Numbered from the stretch's first letter, positions 16,213 through 25,853 are shown. The stretch is 64,000 nt of DNA from DYKG01 sp964596185 (GCA_964596185.1 CAZQUE010000019.1:1-64000); one strand, 5' to 3'. Notes: generated by a model from the sequence alone, not told the origin. Numbers and translations: made by a program.

Positions 16213-17904
16213 TCAGTTTCCCTGCCAGCAGACACGTTCGACTTCGGCAAGCGAGGTCAGTCCAGCTTCAATTTTCTGCAAACCGTCTTCGTACAGACTT
16301 CTCATTCCGGATGCCCTGGCGGCATCTCGGATATCGTCGAGAGAAGCGCCTTTTCCGATCAGAGCCGCAATTTCTTCGTCAATATTCATCAGCTCATACA
16401 CCCCGGTTCGTCCCTTGAAGCCGGTCTGGGCACAAACTGCACATCCGGAGGCAGTAAAAGAGCCATCAGCATTTTTTACCAGACAATTCTGACAAAGCTT
16501 TCTAACCAGGCGCTGCGCCAAAACCCCGATCAAAGTTGAGGCAACGAGATAGGGTTCGACGTTCATATCGATGAGGCGTACGGCAGCTGAAGCCGAATCG
16601 TTGGTATGCAGCGTCGAAAAAACCAGATGCCCGGTGAGACTGGCCTGAATTGCCATCGATGCAGTTTCATCGTCGCGAATCTCACCGACAAGAATGACGT
16701 CGGGGTCCTGACGCAGAATTGAGCGCAACCCCGATGCAAAAGTAAAACCTATTTTGGGTTTGACCGGAATCTGACTGGCGCCTTCAAGCTCATATTCGAC
16801 CGGGTCTTCCAGAGTGATGACATTGACGTCAGGGCTGATAATGCGCATGATGGCGCCATATAAGGTAGTGGTTTTTCCCGAGCCGGTCGGCCCGGTAACG
16901 AGAAGAATACCGTTCGGCCGCCTGATTAGCCGGTCGAAGCGCACGAGAATGTCTTCGGGCATACCCATTTGTTCGAGGGTCAACAATTCGCTTTTTCGAT
17001 CTAGAAGTCGCATGACAACGCGTTCACCATGGGCACATGGAACAGAACTTACACGAATATCAACTTCGCGGTCGCCGAAACGCACTCTAATTTTTCCGTC
17101 TTGCGGCAGGCGGCGTTCAGCGATATCGAGGCCGGCCATGATCTTGATTCTCGAAGTCACGGGAGCATGCAGTTTGCGCGGCGGCGAAAACCGGTTAACC
17201 AAAACTCCGTCAATACGGTAGCGAATCTTGAACGAATCGGGTGAAAGCTCCAAATGAATATCAGAAGCCCGTTCGCGTAAAGACTGATAAATGAGGGTAT
17301 TTACGAACTTGACCACCGGTGCCTTATTAGCCGATTCGAGCACATCCTCGATCGCGAACTGGTCAAGATCACCATCGAGGCCATCTTCAACGGAAATAGT
17401 TTCGATCAATTCATTTGAATCGCGGCCGCGACCATAGGTTTCATTGAGAACATGCTGAATCTGCACGGGCGGCATGACGACAAAATTAACTGTTTTTTTG
17501 AAATGCCTGCTTAATTCTTCGACTACTCCGGGCCGAAAGGGATCGGACGAAAGGACAAAAATGCTGTCGGCGCTTTGATGAACCGGAATGGTATTTATTC
17601 GTCGCAGATGTTCGAGGGGAAATTCTTCCAGCAACGCGGTATCGACGTCGGCAAGATCGATGTGGTTGAGAAATTCGAGTCCCCATTGTTGCGCCAACGC
17701 CTGATAGAGTTGAATTTCATCAATAAAGCCGCTATCACATAGCATTTCACCAAGACGACGCGAGTTGTTTTCTGCCAATTGCTGCCGCAGAGCCTCTTCA
17801 AGATCAGCCGTGGAGATAAGCTTCAATTCAATGAGAATTTCTCCGAGTTTCTTCCAGTTTTCAAGCTGATTTTCCATATTCATCGATGATGTTTTCGTGT
17901 TCAT
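16213..17904 (-). CDS. gspE: Type II secretion ATPase GspE
   Basis: The cytoplasmic hexameric ATPase that powers pseudopilus assembly. The N-terminal part (about 15-165) is an MshEN/GspE-N type domain; the catalytic domain has Walker A GPTGSGKTT (about residue 338), an Asp box (DPVEYELEGASQ), Walker B DPDVILVGEIRD and a His box. Near the C-terminus a zinc-binding CQNC...CAVC pair is present, as in most GspE. The 563-residue length is normal. Several start options exist within the first 10 codons (MNTKTSSMNME); the first is kept. gspF follows after 2 nt. Confidence 0.93.
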   Translation of the reverse strand: MNTKTSSMNMENQLENWKKLGEILIELKLISTADLEEALRQQLAENNSRRLGEMLCDSGFIDEIQLYQALAQQWGLEFLNHIDLADVDTALLEEFPLEHLRRINTIPVHQSADSIFVLSSDPFRPGVVEELSRHFKKTVNFVVMPPVQIQHVLNETYGRGRDSNELIETISVEDGLDGDLDQFAIEDVLESANKAPVVKFVNTLIYQSLRERASDIHLELSPDSFKIRYRIDGVLVNRFSPPRKLHAPVTSRIKIMAGLDIAERRLPQDGKIRVRFGDREVDIRVSSVPCAHGERVVMRLLDRKSELLTLEQMGMPEDILVRFDRLIRRPNGILLVTGPTGSGKTTTLYGAIMRIISPDVNVITLEDPVEYELEGASQIPVKPKIGFTFASGLRSILRQDPDVILVGEIRDDETASMAIQASLTGHLVFSTLHTNDSASAAVRLIDMNVEPYLVASTLIGVLAQRLVRKLCQNCLVKNADGSFTASGCAVCAQTGFKGRTGVYELMNIDEEIAALIGKGASLDDIRDAARASGMRSLYEDGLQKIEAGLTSLAEVERVCWQGN

Positions 17905-18065
17905 TTTTTGTAAAGATTATCTTTTTGTAGAGTGCCAAATGGCCTCTTCGAACGGGCAAGCCTGGCTTTGAAAACCTATGAGGTAAGAACCGATTTTTTC
18001 GATCAGATTGCGTCCAGGCTCCGCGTGACTCTGAGAACACATAAGATTCGAAACTGCGGCAGGCA

Positions 18066-20516
18066 TCAGTCGGCTTTGAGGCGTTCGAAGACTGCTTTCG
18101 CCTTTTCTTTAAAGCGATTGCGTTCGCTGTCGAGCATTGGTTCTGCGGTTTCCTGCAAGTTTTGCAGGCGCTCTTTTTCAGGTGTCTGTGTGCGATTCTG
18201 GTCAAACTCAACAAGTTCTTCAGGAGTCGAGAGAATATGCGGAGTCAGGAAGACCAGCAGATTAGTTTTCTGAGTGATGGTACGCCGGTTTTTAAAAGCC
18301 TCGCCAATAAAAGGAATATTCGACAGCAGCGGTACGCGCTCTACGACTTTCGTTTTATCTTCGCGCATCAATCCGCCAATGACGATAGTTTTATGATTTG
18401 GCACCGAAATGGTGGTATCCATCTGCCGTTTGGTTAAAACTGGCACGTTGAATTCATAGAGGTTTTCTTCCTGACGTTTCTTGATTTCCTGATTAACCTT
18501 CAATGTTACCAGTTCATTTGAATTCACCCGCGGCGTAAGCTTCAAAACAATGCCAACGTCTTCATACTTGAAGTTGGTCAGATCGAAACGTCCGGTATCG
18601 CGATCCTGGGTAAAACCCTGAGGCAAAGCAACCACTTCACCGACGGAAAGATTGGCTTCTTCATTGTCAGTTGCGAGAATCTGTGGGGCTGACAGAATCT
18701 TGAAATTAGAGTTATTCTGATAAGCCTTGACCATAGCTTTGATCTTGGTCAGTTCAGTCAGATCACCGGTCGCCAATTTAGCCGGATCAACCGGCTCATT
18801 TAAAACACCCACTTGAAATCCGCTGTTTGCAAGAGGATTTCCTTTAAGATCGTAGTTTGTGCCGCCAAAAGCCCGCCATTTTGAAGAATTGAAATCGAAA
18901 ACATTCCATTCGATACCGAGATTATGTGTAAGATTGCCGCTGACTTCAGCGATCAAAACTTCGACAAGAATCTGATGCCGCATGACGTCGAGAGACTTCA
19001 AGATAGCTTCATAATGGGAAAAAAGCTGCGGGGGCCCGGTCATGATAACTGAATTTGTGTGCTCTTCAGCCACGAAGCTTATCGATTCGGATTTATTGGT
19101 CGAAGTGCTGCCCGCAGATTGATTGCGCTGTTGAACCAATCGAGAAAGCGTTTCTGCAAGCACTTTAGCTTCGGCGTTGACCACCTTGACCACTTTGACT
19201 TCACTGGCATCTTTGGCTGGCGGGCAATCAAGATATTCGAGAAGCTGAGAAATGCGGTTCATCATATCTTCAGAGCGGGTAGTGACCATAATTGAACGCG
19301 TGCGCTTGATAGGAACAAGGCGGGTAGTTTCGATGGCAACAGTCTCGGAAGCTGATTTAATCGAATCTTTACGGCTGAATCCGAGGATGTCTTCTATTTC
19401 TTTGACTGTCTCATTTTCATCTGCATATTTTAATTTAAAAAAGCGGGTAAGTTCAGGCCGGGCGTCGGTGGTTCCGGTATCGAGGCGATCGATCAGGGCG
19501 CGAATTCGTGGGAAATTGTCGGGCGAAGTCAGCATCAGCAGGCTGTTACTGCGCTTGTCGGCGATGAAAGTAACGCCACCACGGATTTCGTCGCGTTGCA
19601 CGCCCCCTTCGGAAATAATGCGCTCGAGCTGAGTTTTCATTTCATCGGCCGACGAAAACTTCAGCGGCACGATATCGAGGCCGGGTTTGAGCAAGCCCTT
19701 TTCAAGTTCACGAACGACTTCAAGCGCCCGTTTGATACTGACTGAACGTCCGGTAAGCACGATGGTATTGGAAGGCGGAAAAAGCAGCATCGATGCGTCA
19801 CGTGGCAGAAGATTCTGCAGCAATTTGCTCGCTTCTTCAACAGAAGTTCGCTCGAGAGGAACGATCTGAGTGATAAGAGTGTCGTCTTCGCTGAGCTCGG
19901 TCAGTTCATCAGGGGTTCGGGTTTCGGTACCAGCAACCTTGGCATCGCTGAGCGCAACGATTTTGAACATTTTTCCCGAGGCTACGGCGGTATAACCACG
20001 CACCTGCAAAATCGATTCAAGCATTGCCAGAGCTTCCTCCCGATTGAGGGTAACCGGTGAAATGATGGTAACATCGCCCTGAAGCGGCTGATTGATGATG
20101 AAACCACGACCTGTTTCCTGACTCATGTAGCGAACCAGGCTCATGAGATCGACGGCTTCGAAATTGATGGCGATTTCGTCGCTGCCGCTACCTTCAGATG
20201 GTTCAAGAACTTCGGCAGCGTTGATATCAGGGCTGACGAAATCCTGTGGGTTTCCCGGTTGCGCTTGAGGAGGATTTACTCTGATAATCGAGGGCATTCC
20301 GGGGTTTCGATTCTTTTCGCCGGGTCTGACAACTCTTGACCCGCCAGGCATAGCTGAGGACGGAGTATTTCTAATCAGCATCGGCTTTTTGAAAGGGTTT
20401 TTCTTCTCGTTGATGATTCTAGTTTGAGAAAACCCTGTTGAACTCATAAAAACAAGGCTTATAAAAAGTGCCAGCCCCCAAAGAGGTCGGCCTATATTCA
20501 AAAAATTAGAGCGCAT
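18066..20516 (-). CDS. gspD: Type II secretion secretin GspD
   Basis: The outer-membrane secretin channel. The signal peptide occupies about residues 1-31. N0 is about 100-175 (INFEAVDLMSLVRYMSQETG), followed by N1-N3 repeats to about 500, and the secretin barrel domain to about 770 with the conserved VPLLSNIPFIGEAF motif and the closing TNLLVFLTPHIL. A tail of about 50 residues rich in Glu and Gln could be an S-domain-like segment. The ATG has GAGG 8 nt upstream. A strong promoter lies in the gap before it, so gspD onward can be transcribed separately from gspC. After its stop, 160 nt without a gene precede gspE. Confidence 0.93.
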   Translation of the reverse strand: MRSNFLNIGRPLWGLALFISLVFMSSTGFSQTRIINEKKNPFKKPMLIRNTPSSAMPGGSRVVRPGEKNRNPGMPSIIRVNPPQAQPGNPQDFVSPDINAAEVLEPSEGSGSDEIAINFEAVDLMSLVRYMSQETGRGFIINQPLQGDVTIISPVTLNREEALAMLESILQVRGYTAVASGKMFKIVALSDAKVAGTETRTPDELTELSEDDTLITQIVPLERTSVEEASKLLQNLLPRDASMLLFPPSNTIVLTGRSVSIKRALEVVRELEKGLLKPGLDIVPLKFSSADEMKTQLERIISEGGVQRDEIRGGVTFIADKRSNSLLMLTSPDNFPRIRALIDRLDTGTTDARPELTRFFKLKYADENETVKEIEDILGFSRKDSIKSASETVAIETTRLVPIKRTRSIMVTTRSEDMMNRISQLLEYLDCPPAKDASEVKVVKVVNAEAKVLAETLSRLVQQRNQSAGSTSTNKSESISFVAEEHTNSVIMTGPPQLFSHYEAILKSLDVMRHQILVEVLIAEVSGNLTHNLGIEWNVFDFNSSKWRAFGGTNYDLKGNPLANSGFQVGVLNEPVDPAKLATGDLTELTKIKAMVKAYQNNSNFKILSAPQILATDNEEANLSVGEVVALPQGFTQDRDTGRFDLTNFKYEDVGIVLKLTPRVNSNELVTLKVNQEIKKRQEENLYEFNVPVLTKRQMDTTISVPNHKTIVIGGLMREDKTKVVERVPLLSNIPFIGEAFKNRRTITQKTNLLVFLTPHILSTPEELVEFDQNRTQTPEKERLQNLQETAEPMLDSERNRFKEKAKAVFERLKAD

Positions 20517-20545
20517 TTGAAGTTCCTCTTGATAAGATGTGGCAT

Positions 20546-20574
20546 ATTATACCGTACCCCTGACAAGATACCAA
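20546..20574 (-). promoter_or_regulatory. Sigma-70-like promoter before gspD
   Basis: On the minus strand TTGGTA (20569-20574), 17 nt, then a perfect TATAAT (20546-20551), about 30 nt before the gspD start. It sits between gspC and gspD and would allow gspD-M transcription independent of the nth-gspC unit. Confidence 0.65.
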
Positions 20575-20669
20575 CCGTTAAACGAAACTCGATTTTTTTT
20601 GCGCTGCTGGCCTTCGTTTGACCGCTGTTTGCCTTGCCAGAGTTAGGCAACAACTTCAAATAAAACTCT

Positions 20670-21647
20670 CTAAGGACCGTCTGCACCCTTTTTGGCGTTT
20701 GGGGCTTGCTTGTCGGTTTTAGGCCGGGGCGGCGGGTTAAGAAAAATAGTGCGCCGACCACGCTGAATTTTAATTGGCAACGGCCGCTCGCTGACTTTTC
20801 CGAGTTCGAGAGCGACATCCTGGGATTGTCTGAAATCACCGTTCGCGGTGCCGACAATTTTATCGCCCGGTCGTAATCCGTAGCCGGAAAAGGAATCGGG
20901 AACTTTTCTGACATCGACCTTAAAGACTCCTCTTTCAGGACGCACCTGAAAATGTCCTTCTGAAATCATTTCGGCGATTGAACCGGCGCTGGTCTGGGTC
21001 TGTCGTAACAAAACCTCAGCCTTGGGTGGCGTCGAACTTTTGCTGTCAGAACTTAAAGGAGCGGCGAAAGGCTTTAAAAAGCCGGGTGCTCCGCCTTTAC
21101 TGCCTTTCGTGTCATCAAGTTCAAGTTCACCGGTACCGTCAGGAGTTTCAATTTTCACCGAACGCATGGTTGCGCTAATCATGGTAATTTCACCGGGAGA
21201 TTTTTCTCTGACGACGACTGTTTTTCGCCCTTTTGGTTCAAAAATGAAAGCGGCGCTATTGCCGTCTTTTTCTAGAACTATGCCCTTTAAGCGGTAACCA
21301 AGGGCATAGAGATCAACTGATTCAGGCGACAACACAACCGGTGCAGTCGCCACAGCAACCGGTTCAGGCTTTTTCTCTTCGACTTTTTCAACCTTTACTT
21401 CTGCTTGCTTATTGAAGTCAAGGCCAAAAGCAGCGGAAAACGTTACCGGATCGATTCCGGCAAAGGTTTGCGAGTTGAGCGCAGAGTTTCCTGAGTTTAC
21501 CGAAGCATTGGCGCTGAGCTCGGGGGCGTGAATTCGCAGTCCTTTCGGGCGATTCATTCCGGCAAATGAAAAAATCGCATAAACGGCGAGGATTGCCAGA
21601 ACAATGGCAATCAGTAACTTCGGGTTAACTCGGGCAAAAAACTTCAT
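20670..21647 (-). CDS. gspC: Type II secretion protein GspC-like with PDZ domain
   Basis: GspC links the inner platform to the secretin. The 325-residue protein has an N-terminal membrane helix (about 11-30), a Pro/Glu-rich linker, a homology-region domain (about 100-165, SVDLYALGYRLKGIVLEKDG) and a C-terminal PDZ domain (about 235-305) with the GLRPGDKIVGTANG carboxylate-binding segment. The tail is basic and Pro-rich. Its position directly before gspD is the usual one. It follows nth by 42 nt, and an mRNA from further upstream may cover it. Confidence 0.85.
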   Translation of the reverse strand: MKFFARVNPKLLIAIVLAILAVYAIFSFAGMNRPKGLRIHAPELSANASVNSGNSALNSQTFAGIDPVTFSAAFGLDFNKQAEVKVEKVEEKKPEPVAVATAPVVLSPESVDLYALGYRLKGIVLEKDGNSAAFIFEPKGRKTVVVREKSPGEITMISATMRSVKIETPDGTGELELDDTKGSKGGAPGFLKPFAAPLSSDSKSSTPPKAEVLLRQTQTSAGSIAEMISEGHFQVRPERGVFKVDVRKVPDSFSGYGLRPGDKIVGTANGDFRQSQDVALELGKVSERPLPIKIQRGRRTIFLNPPPRPKTDKQAPNAKKGADGP

Positions 21648-21689
21648 AAATTACAGTTTAACCCGAATTACGGCAGAGAAGCAAACAGT

Positions 21690-22370
21690 TCAATCCACAC
21701 CATTTCGGGGGCAGAGGTCGGCTAATTCACAATTACCACAATCTGGCCTGCGGGCAGCACAGCGCTCTCGCCCATGCAGAATCAGCAGGTGAGAAAAAGC
21801 TATCCATTTATTTTTTGGAATAATCTTCATCAGGTCTTTTTCTACTTTTTCCGGGTCGGTTTCTTTTGTGAGACCCATTCGGAAAGAGAGGCGCTTTACA
21901 TGAGTATCGACAACGATGCCTTCAGCCTTGCCAAAAGCGGTGCCAAGAATAACGCTTGCGGTTTTTCGCCCAACTCCTGGCAATTCAACCAATTGCTCGA
22001 GTTTTTGTGGAATCTCCCCGGCGAATTTTTCGAGCAGGGTTTGCGCACAGGCGATTATATTTTTGGCCTTATTGCGAAAGAAGCCTGTTGACTGGATTGC
22101 ATTTTCAACTTCACCGAGTTTTGCGCCTGCGAAGCTTTCAATAGTTGGGAATTTTTTGAAAAGGCCGGGAGTGACCATATTCACCCTTTTGTCGGTACAT
22201 TGCGCTGAGAGAATGGTCGCGACAAGAAGTTGCCAGGGAGAATCGTGGATCAGCGCACATTCAGGTTCCGGGAATCGACGCTCAAGAATGGCGAGTATTT
22301 TTTTAAGCTGAGTCGGGCTGCTTTTTTTCGGGGTTATCTTCTTCGGTATTTGTTTCATCGCTTTCTGCAT
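21690..22370 (-). CDS. nth: Endonuclease III (DNA glycosylase/AP lyase)
   Basis: It removes oxidised pyrimidines in base-excision repair and cuts the abasic site. The helix-hairpin-helix LPGVGRKTA carries the catalytic Lys, and VVDTHVKRL the catalytic Asp. Four cysteines spaced C-X6-C-X2-C-X5-C at the C-terminus (CAARRPDCGNCELADLC) bind the [4Fe-4S] cluster. The 226 residues fit the family, with a basic N-terminal extension of about 20. The 5' end overlaps the upstream membrane-protein gene by 68 nt in another frame; a start at Met5 is possible. It is a housekeeping gene placed ahead of gspC. Confidence 0.96.
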   Translation of the reverse strand: MQKAMKQIPKKITPKKSSPTQLKKILAILERRFPEPECALIHDSPWQLLVATILSAQCTDKRVNMVTPGLFKKFPTIESFAGAKLGEVENAIQSTGFFRNKAKNIIACAQTLLEKFAGEIPQKLEQLVELPGVGRKTASVILGTAFGKAEGIVVDTHVKRLSFRMGLTKETDPEKVEKDLMKIIPKNKWIAFSHLLILHGRERCAARRPDCGNCELADLCPRNGVD

Positions 22371-23088
22371 CTACTTTTTCTGAATCTGGAAGCTTATCGG
22401 TATTCTCACCGGGTAATTCATCATCCTGCAATTCGCTTTGGCTTTCGCGAATGCCGTCGAGTCCTTTGGGCATTGCGGCAAGTGGTTCATCGTCGGCTTT
22501 AACCTGTTGTTTTCTGGGTGAAGACAATTCTTCAATGCTTGAATCAATGAGATCGTCGGCCTGGTCTGATCGTTCGGCGCTGGTAGAACCGGAAAGCTCC
22601 TGCACCTGTTTGCTGATTTGCTGCATTTTATCATCGACAGCTTCTTTAAGAAGCTTCTCGTCGGGCAGAGAGGAAGGGTGGAAGATGGCAACTCCGGCAA
22701 TGGCAGCGACCAGAGTGGCCATTCCCGTAGAAAGAATGCGCAGAAAGAAACTCAACTCAAAGCCGCTGGCCAGAATCCAGAGGATTCCCCAGCAGAGAGT
22801 CGCGGCAACAAAAATCATGATCAGAGTCGAGATCAGACGAATTATGTAAGGCCCTTGAAACGTTTCTCTGGAAAAATTCAGGCGACGCTGCAGCAGAGCT
22901 TCGATTTCCGGCGAGGGATGCCGACCACCCTGCATACGCACCATGACAGCCTTGAGCACATTTATGCGCTGTAGCAGTTCAAAATCTTCTTCAAGAGTCG
23001 GTTCGGGCTTTTCGAAGGTCGAGGTTTCAGCCTTTTCTTCTTCTGGCCCAGCGTCGGCGTCCAGCTGTTTTTCGTTATTTTCTGCCAT
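22303..23088 (-). CDS. Predicted membrane protein with acidic tail, unknown function
   Basis: No family is recognised. From ATG 23088 (MAENNEK) the 261-residue protein has an acidic N-terminus, a helical segment (about 30-75), two membrane helices (about 80-105 and 112-135) and a long hydrophilic, Glu/Asp/Ser-rich C-terminal tail of about 120 residues that is probably disordered. A longer reading from 23151 adds 21 residues without a ribosome site and is less likely. It overlaps nth by 68 nt, which suggests cotranscription. Confidence 0.7.
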   Translation of the reverse strand: MAENNEKQLDADAGPEEEKAETSTFEKPEPTLEEDFELLQRINVLKAVMVRMQGGRHPSPEIEALLQRRLNFSRETFQGPYIIRLISTLIMIFVAATLCWGILWILASGFELSFFLRILSTGMATLVAAIAGVAIFHPSSLPDEKLLKEAVDDKMQQISKQVQELSGSTSAERSDQADDLIDSSIEELSSPRKQQVKADDEPLAAMPKGLDGIRESQSELQDDELPGENTDKLPDSEKVDAESDETNTEEDNPEKKQPDSA

Positions 23089-23277
23089 AAGTGACAGAAA
23101 TATAACATAATTGTCATTGCGATACAAAAGCACCGGGCAAAAATGCAGCAAAAAAAGGTGCGCTTCTTAATCAGAGCTTAAACGACTAAAGCATCAGTAG
23201 ATAAACTGAGAGGTTTAATAATCGGTAAACAAAGTGTAGAATAGTAAGTAAGACATTCTTTAATAGAGTTATAGCAA

Positions 23278-24192
23278 ATGAAAAAAGCACTTTTATTCGC
23301 CATCATGCTGGCCATGCTCAGCTCAAGTCTTTATGCATGGGGTTACCACACCCACCGAAAATTGACTGCTGAGGCATTCAGAAACATGCCCGAGGCTTTT
23401 CAGACTCGCTTCAACAGCCAGAAGAAATCTTTCTTAAAGGGCGCCACCGATCCTGATACGATGATCAAAGATTTCATGAATCATATTTATTATCCTGACG
23501 GCTCGCAAACCGGCGGCTTATATCGCATCCAGGATCTCTTCAACCGCTCTGTAGAACTTCTCAACTCTGGCATCAGCGATGAAAAAACCGCTTATGTCAT
23601 GGGTCTTATGTCGCATTACATCGCAGACCTGAATGTTCCGCTGCATACGGCCGGCAGCGAACGCGACCCCGATGAAAGCTCCTATCATTCGAACTATGAA
23701 AGCGATATCAACCACAATCTGCGAAACTTTCATTTTTCATTTGCGGGTGAACGGCACCTTTCTTCAATTGAAGAGCGGGTGAAAGAAATGACCACAGACG
23801 CCCTGAAACATTATGACGAAATTGGGGCATCATACCGAGCCGGCACCGACCTTGCTCCATTGATGGCTATGACTGAGAAACAGCTGAATGCCGCGGTACA
23901 AAACATCGTCGACTTCTGGTGTGCCGCTCTTCGCAGCGCAAAATTCAATCTTGCACCAACCGGTGCCAGCGAACCAGATTGGAATCTGACCAGTAACAAA
24001 AAGGCAAGTGAAAAGATCAACATTAATTCAGCCAGCGCAGTAGAGCTGGCCGAGTTTTTCAACATCAGTGCCGCCAAGGCGCAACGCATAGTCGACTCCC
24101 GTCCCTACCGAACGGCTTACGACCTGGCCAAATCGGGGGTTTTCAACCCGATGTTCATCAAGCGTAACAAAGAGAAGATTAAGGTTCACTAG
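23278..24192 (+). CDS. Secreted zinc PLC/S1-P1 nuclease-like enzyme fused to ComEA-like HhH
   Basis: A signal peptide ends at LYA20, leaving Trp21 as mature N-terminus, as in phospholipase C and S1/P1 nucleases where Trp1 binds zinc. Further ligands are spaced exactly as in that fold: H113-x3-D117, then H123 at +6, H137 at +14 and E141 at +4; GATDPD and FMNH supply the remaining Asp and His. After a short linker, residues about 245-300 form a ComEA-type helix-hairpin-helix (KININSASAVELAEFFNIS...RIVDSRPYRTAYDL), which binds DNA without sequence preference. The fusion favours a secreted nuclease over a lipase (inference). It stands alone between divergent units. Confidence 0.85.
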   Translation: MKKALLFAIMLAMLSSSLYAWGYHTHRKLTAEAFRNMPEAFQTRFNSQKKSFLKGATDPDTMIKDFMNHIYYPDGSQTGGLYRIQDLFNRSVELLNSGISDEKTAYVMGLMSHYIADLNVPLHTAGSERDPDESSYHSNYESDINHNLRNFHFSFAGERHLSSIEERVKEMTTDALKHYDEIGASYRAGTDLAPLMAMTEKQLNAAVQNIVDFWCAALRSAKFNLAPTGASEPDWNLTSNKKASEKININSASAVELAEFFNISAAKAQRIVDSRPYRTAYDLAKSGVFNPMFIKRNKEKIKVH

Positions 24193-24240
24193 CATACATC
24201 TCAAAATTGCCTCTTAATGTGTAGTTGAAATAACGACTGG

Positions 24241-24260
24241 ATGCCTGCCTACGCAGGCAT
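24241..24260. repeat. Palindromic dispersed repeat, possible terminator
   Basis: A perfect 8-bp inverted repeat with a 4-nt loop, ATGCCTGC-CTAC-GCAGGCAT, flanked by CTGG and GACA. This form is common as a dispersed intergenic repeat in many bacteria. It follows the nuclease gene by 50 nt and could help end its transcript, but there is no T-tract. Confidence 0.6.
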
Positions 24261-24355
24261 GACATATCGTTGATCGATTTCATTTATTCAAATGTGACAA
24301 AGGATTAGCCTGCCCCGCAAAGAAAATTGGTTAACATTTATACAAACCGGCCAAA

Positions 24356-24446
24356 AACCAGGGAATTGCCCGAAAAAATGGTTTTTTCGTAAGGTTTTCC
24401 CGGCATGCTGCCGATAAATGCGACCTGAAAAACATTTATCCGGAGG
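24356..24446 (+). promoter_or_regulatory. Structured 5' leader of the SLH protein gene
   Basis: Three stem-loops follow one another: AACCA (24356-24360) with TGGTT (24379-24383) enclosing GGG/CCC (24361-24363 with 24369-24371); CGGCA-TGC-TGCCG (24401-24413); and GATAAATG (24413-24420) with CATTTATC (24433-24440), a perfect 8-bp pair directly before the ribosome site GGAGG (24442-24446). The last stem could mask or expose the ribosome site. No known riboswitch class is recognised. Confidence 0.35.
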
Positions 24447-24454
24447 CATGATCA

Positions 24455-25615
24455 ATGAAAAACAGATACTTTCTTACCGGGATGCTTGCTGCAACCATAA
24501 GCGTTGCCGGACTATTTTCCATCAACAGCATCCAGGCTTCGGGCAGTCGACTCGACAAAGAGATCAAATTTGCCCGGCAAATCGGTATTTATGATTCAAC
24601 AAGCTACAGTTCACACATGCTTAACAGACCAATTGCAGAATTGGCTTATTATCGCGGTTTAAGCAGCGTTCTTTTCGAACTGGGCATCATCGAAAACACC
24701 AGCATGGATGAAATGAGAAGACTGGGAATCATGCCGACCGACACCGGCAAAAAGTCTATTAGCCGAAAAGCTTCGGTAGAAGCCATTTTCAGAGCAGTTA
24801 GCTTTGGACTGGAGAATGATCTCATCGACAAAACCAACGATTCACACACATTTCAGCCTTTCTATGACTGGATAATCGAAGAAAAGTATATGTCAAGTCT
24901 GGCCATTGTAATAGATCGCGGTATCATCAAGGGTATGCCCAACGGCAGATTTTGCCCGGACACATCTTTAAAGACTGCAGACGCGCTGGTTTTGTTCAAG
25001 CGCATTTACGACGCATTTTCGGGAAATGAGGAAATCGCAGGCCAACCTCAGGACGAAGCAGCTCAGTCAGGCGCACTAAGCCTGGAGAGACTGCAGAAAG
25101 CAGGGGCTTTTTCCCAGATCAAATGCAATATCGATTTCGAAAATGATCGACGTATCCGCCTGCAGGATCTTAACATAATGCTGCAGGGCATATTGAGTCA
25201 GGCTGAGTTGCCGGCTTATATAACTGAATTGAAGTATCTGACCAGAAACATGAACCCGAAGAAATCCGTGAGTCGGGCAACTCTGGCACACCTGGCTGCG
25301 GTGATGGTCAGGGCATTGCCGGTATCTGCAACAGACAACAAGATAATTTATGCAGATGTAAGCCCTAATTCAGGTCTGGCAAGAGCATTGGCTTTTCTCG
25401 GCCAGGCGGGAATAAAAATGGGCTATGAAAACAATCTCCTGAAAGGCAAAGAGCTCGTCAGCGCCAGCGAAGCCATTTCGCTCATCGACCGCATTCTCGA
25501 GAAAACGCAACGGACGCGCACCGAAAAAGCAGCTACCAGAAACGATTTCGAGGAGTTCAAAGCACTGATTGAAGCCAGAAAAGCCAGAATTCGCCGAATT
25601 TTAAATCGCTCTTGA
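24455..25615 (+). CDS. Secreted SLH-domain protein
   Basis: The 386-residue protein has a signal peptide (about 1-29, ending IQASG). Two stretches resemble S-layer homology repeats: residues about 150-190 (AIVIDRGIIKGMPNGRFCP with TSLKTADALVLF) and about 270-350 (SRATLAHLAAVMVRA, YADVSPNSG, ALAFLGQAGIKMGY). A third, weaker copy spans about 85-125. SLH repeats tether proteins to cell-wall polymers. No other domain is recognised. The last 30 residues are basic and helical. GGAGG lies 8 nt before the ATG. A terminator follows. Confidence 0.65.
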   Translation: MKNRYFLTGMLAATISVAGLFSINSIQASGSRLDKEIKFARQIGIYDSTSYSSHMLNRPIAELAYYRGLSSVLFELGIIENTSMDEMRRLGIMPTDTGKKSISRKASVEAIFRAVSFGLENDLIDKTNDSHTFQPFYDWIIEEKYMSSLAIVIDRGIIKGMPNGRFCPDTSLKTADALVLFKRIYDAFSGNEEIAGQPQDEAAQSGALSLERLQKAGAFSQIKCNIDFENDRRIRLQDLNIMLQGILSQAELPAYITELKYLTRNMNPKKSVSRATLAHLAAVMVRALPVSATDNKIIYADVSPNSGLARALAFLGQAGIKMGYENNLLKGKELVSASEAISLIDRILEKTQRTRTEKAATRNDFEEFKALIEARKARIRRILNRS

Positions 25616-25686
25616 CATTGAACCCAAAGCTGCCTATATGAATGGTAGATATAGGCAAGCTTTTGAGGGATAGCCAAGAAAAAATT

Positions 25687-25719
25687 CCCCGGAATTTTTA
25701 CCGGGGTAGTTTTTGTTTT
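25687..25719 (+). terminator. Rho-independent terminator after SLH gene
   Basis: CCCCGG (25687-25692) pairs with CCGGGG (25701-25706) over an 8-nt loop and is followed by TAGTTTTTGTTTT. Confidence 0.8.
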
Positions 25720-25853
25720 AGCTATTTCTTGACTTGAAAAGCAACTGGGTATACATTCGAGAAACATTTCCGGCTTCAACCCAACGTACTTTAAGCTATT
25801 CCCGCGGAATTTGTCCGGAAAAGTCACAATTTTTCACTACCGGAGATTCTGCT

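Noticed and set aside
24241..24260. Palindrome considered as the terminator of the nuclease gene
   Set aside because: No T-tract follows; the sequence fits a dispersed repeat better.
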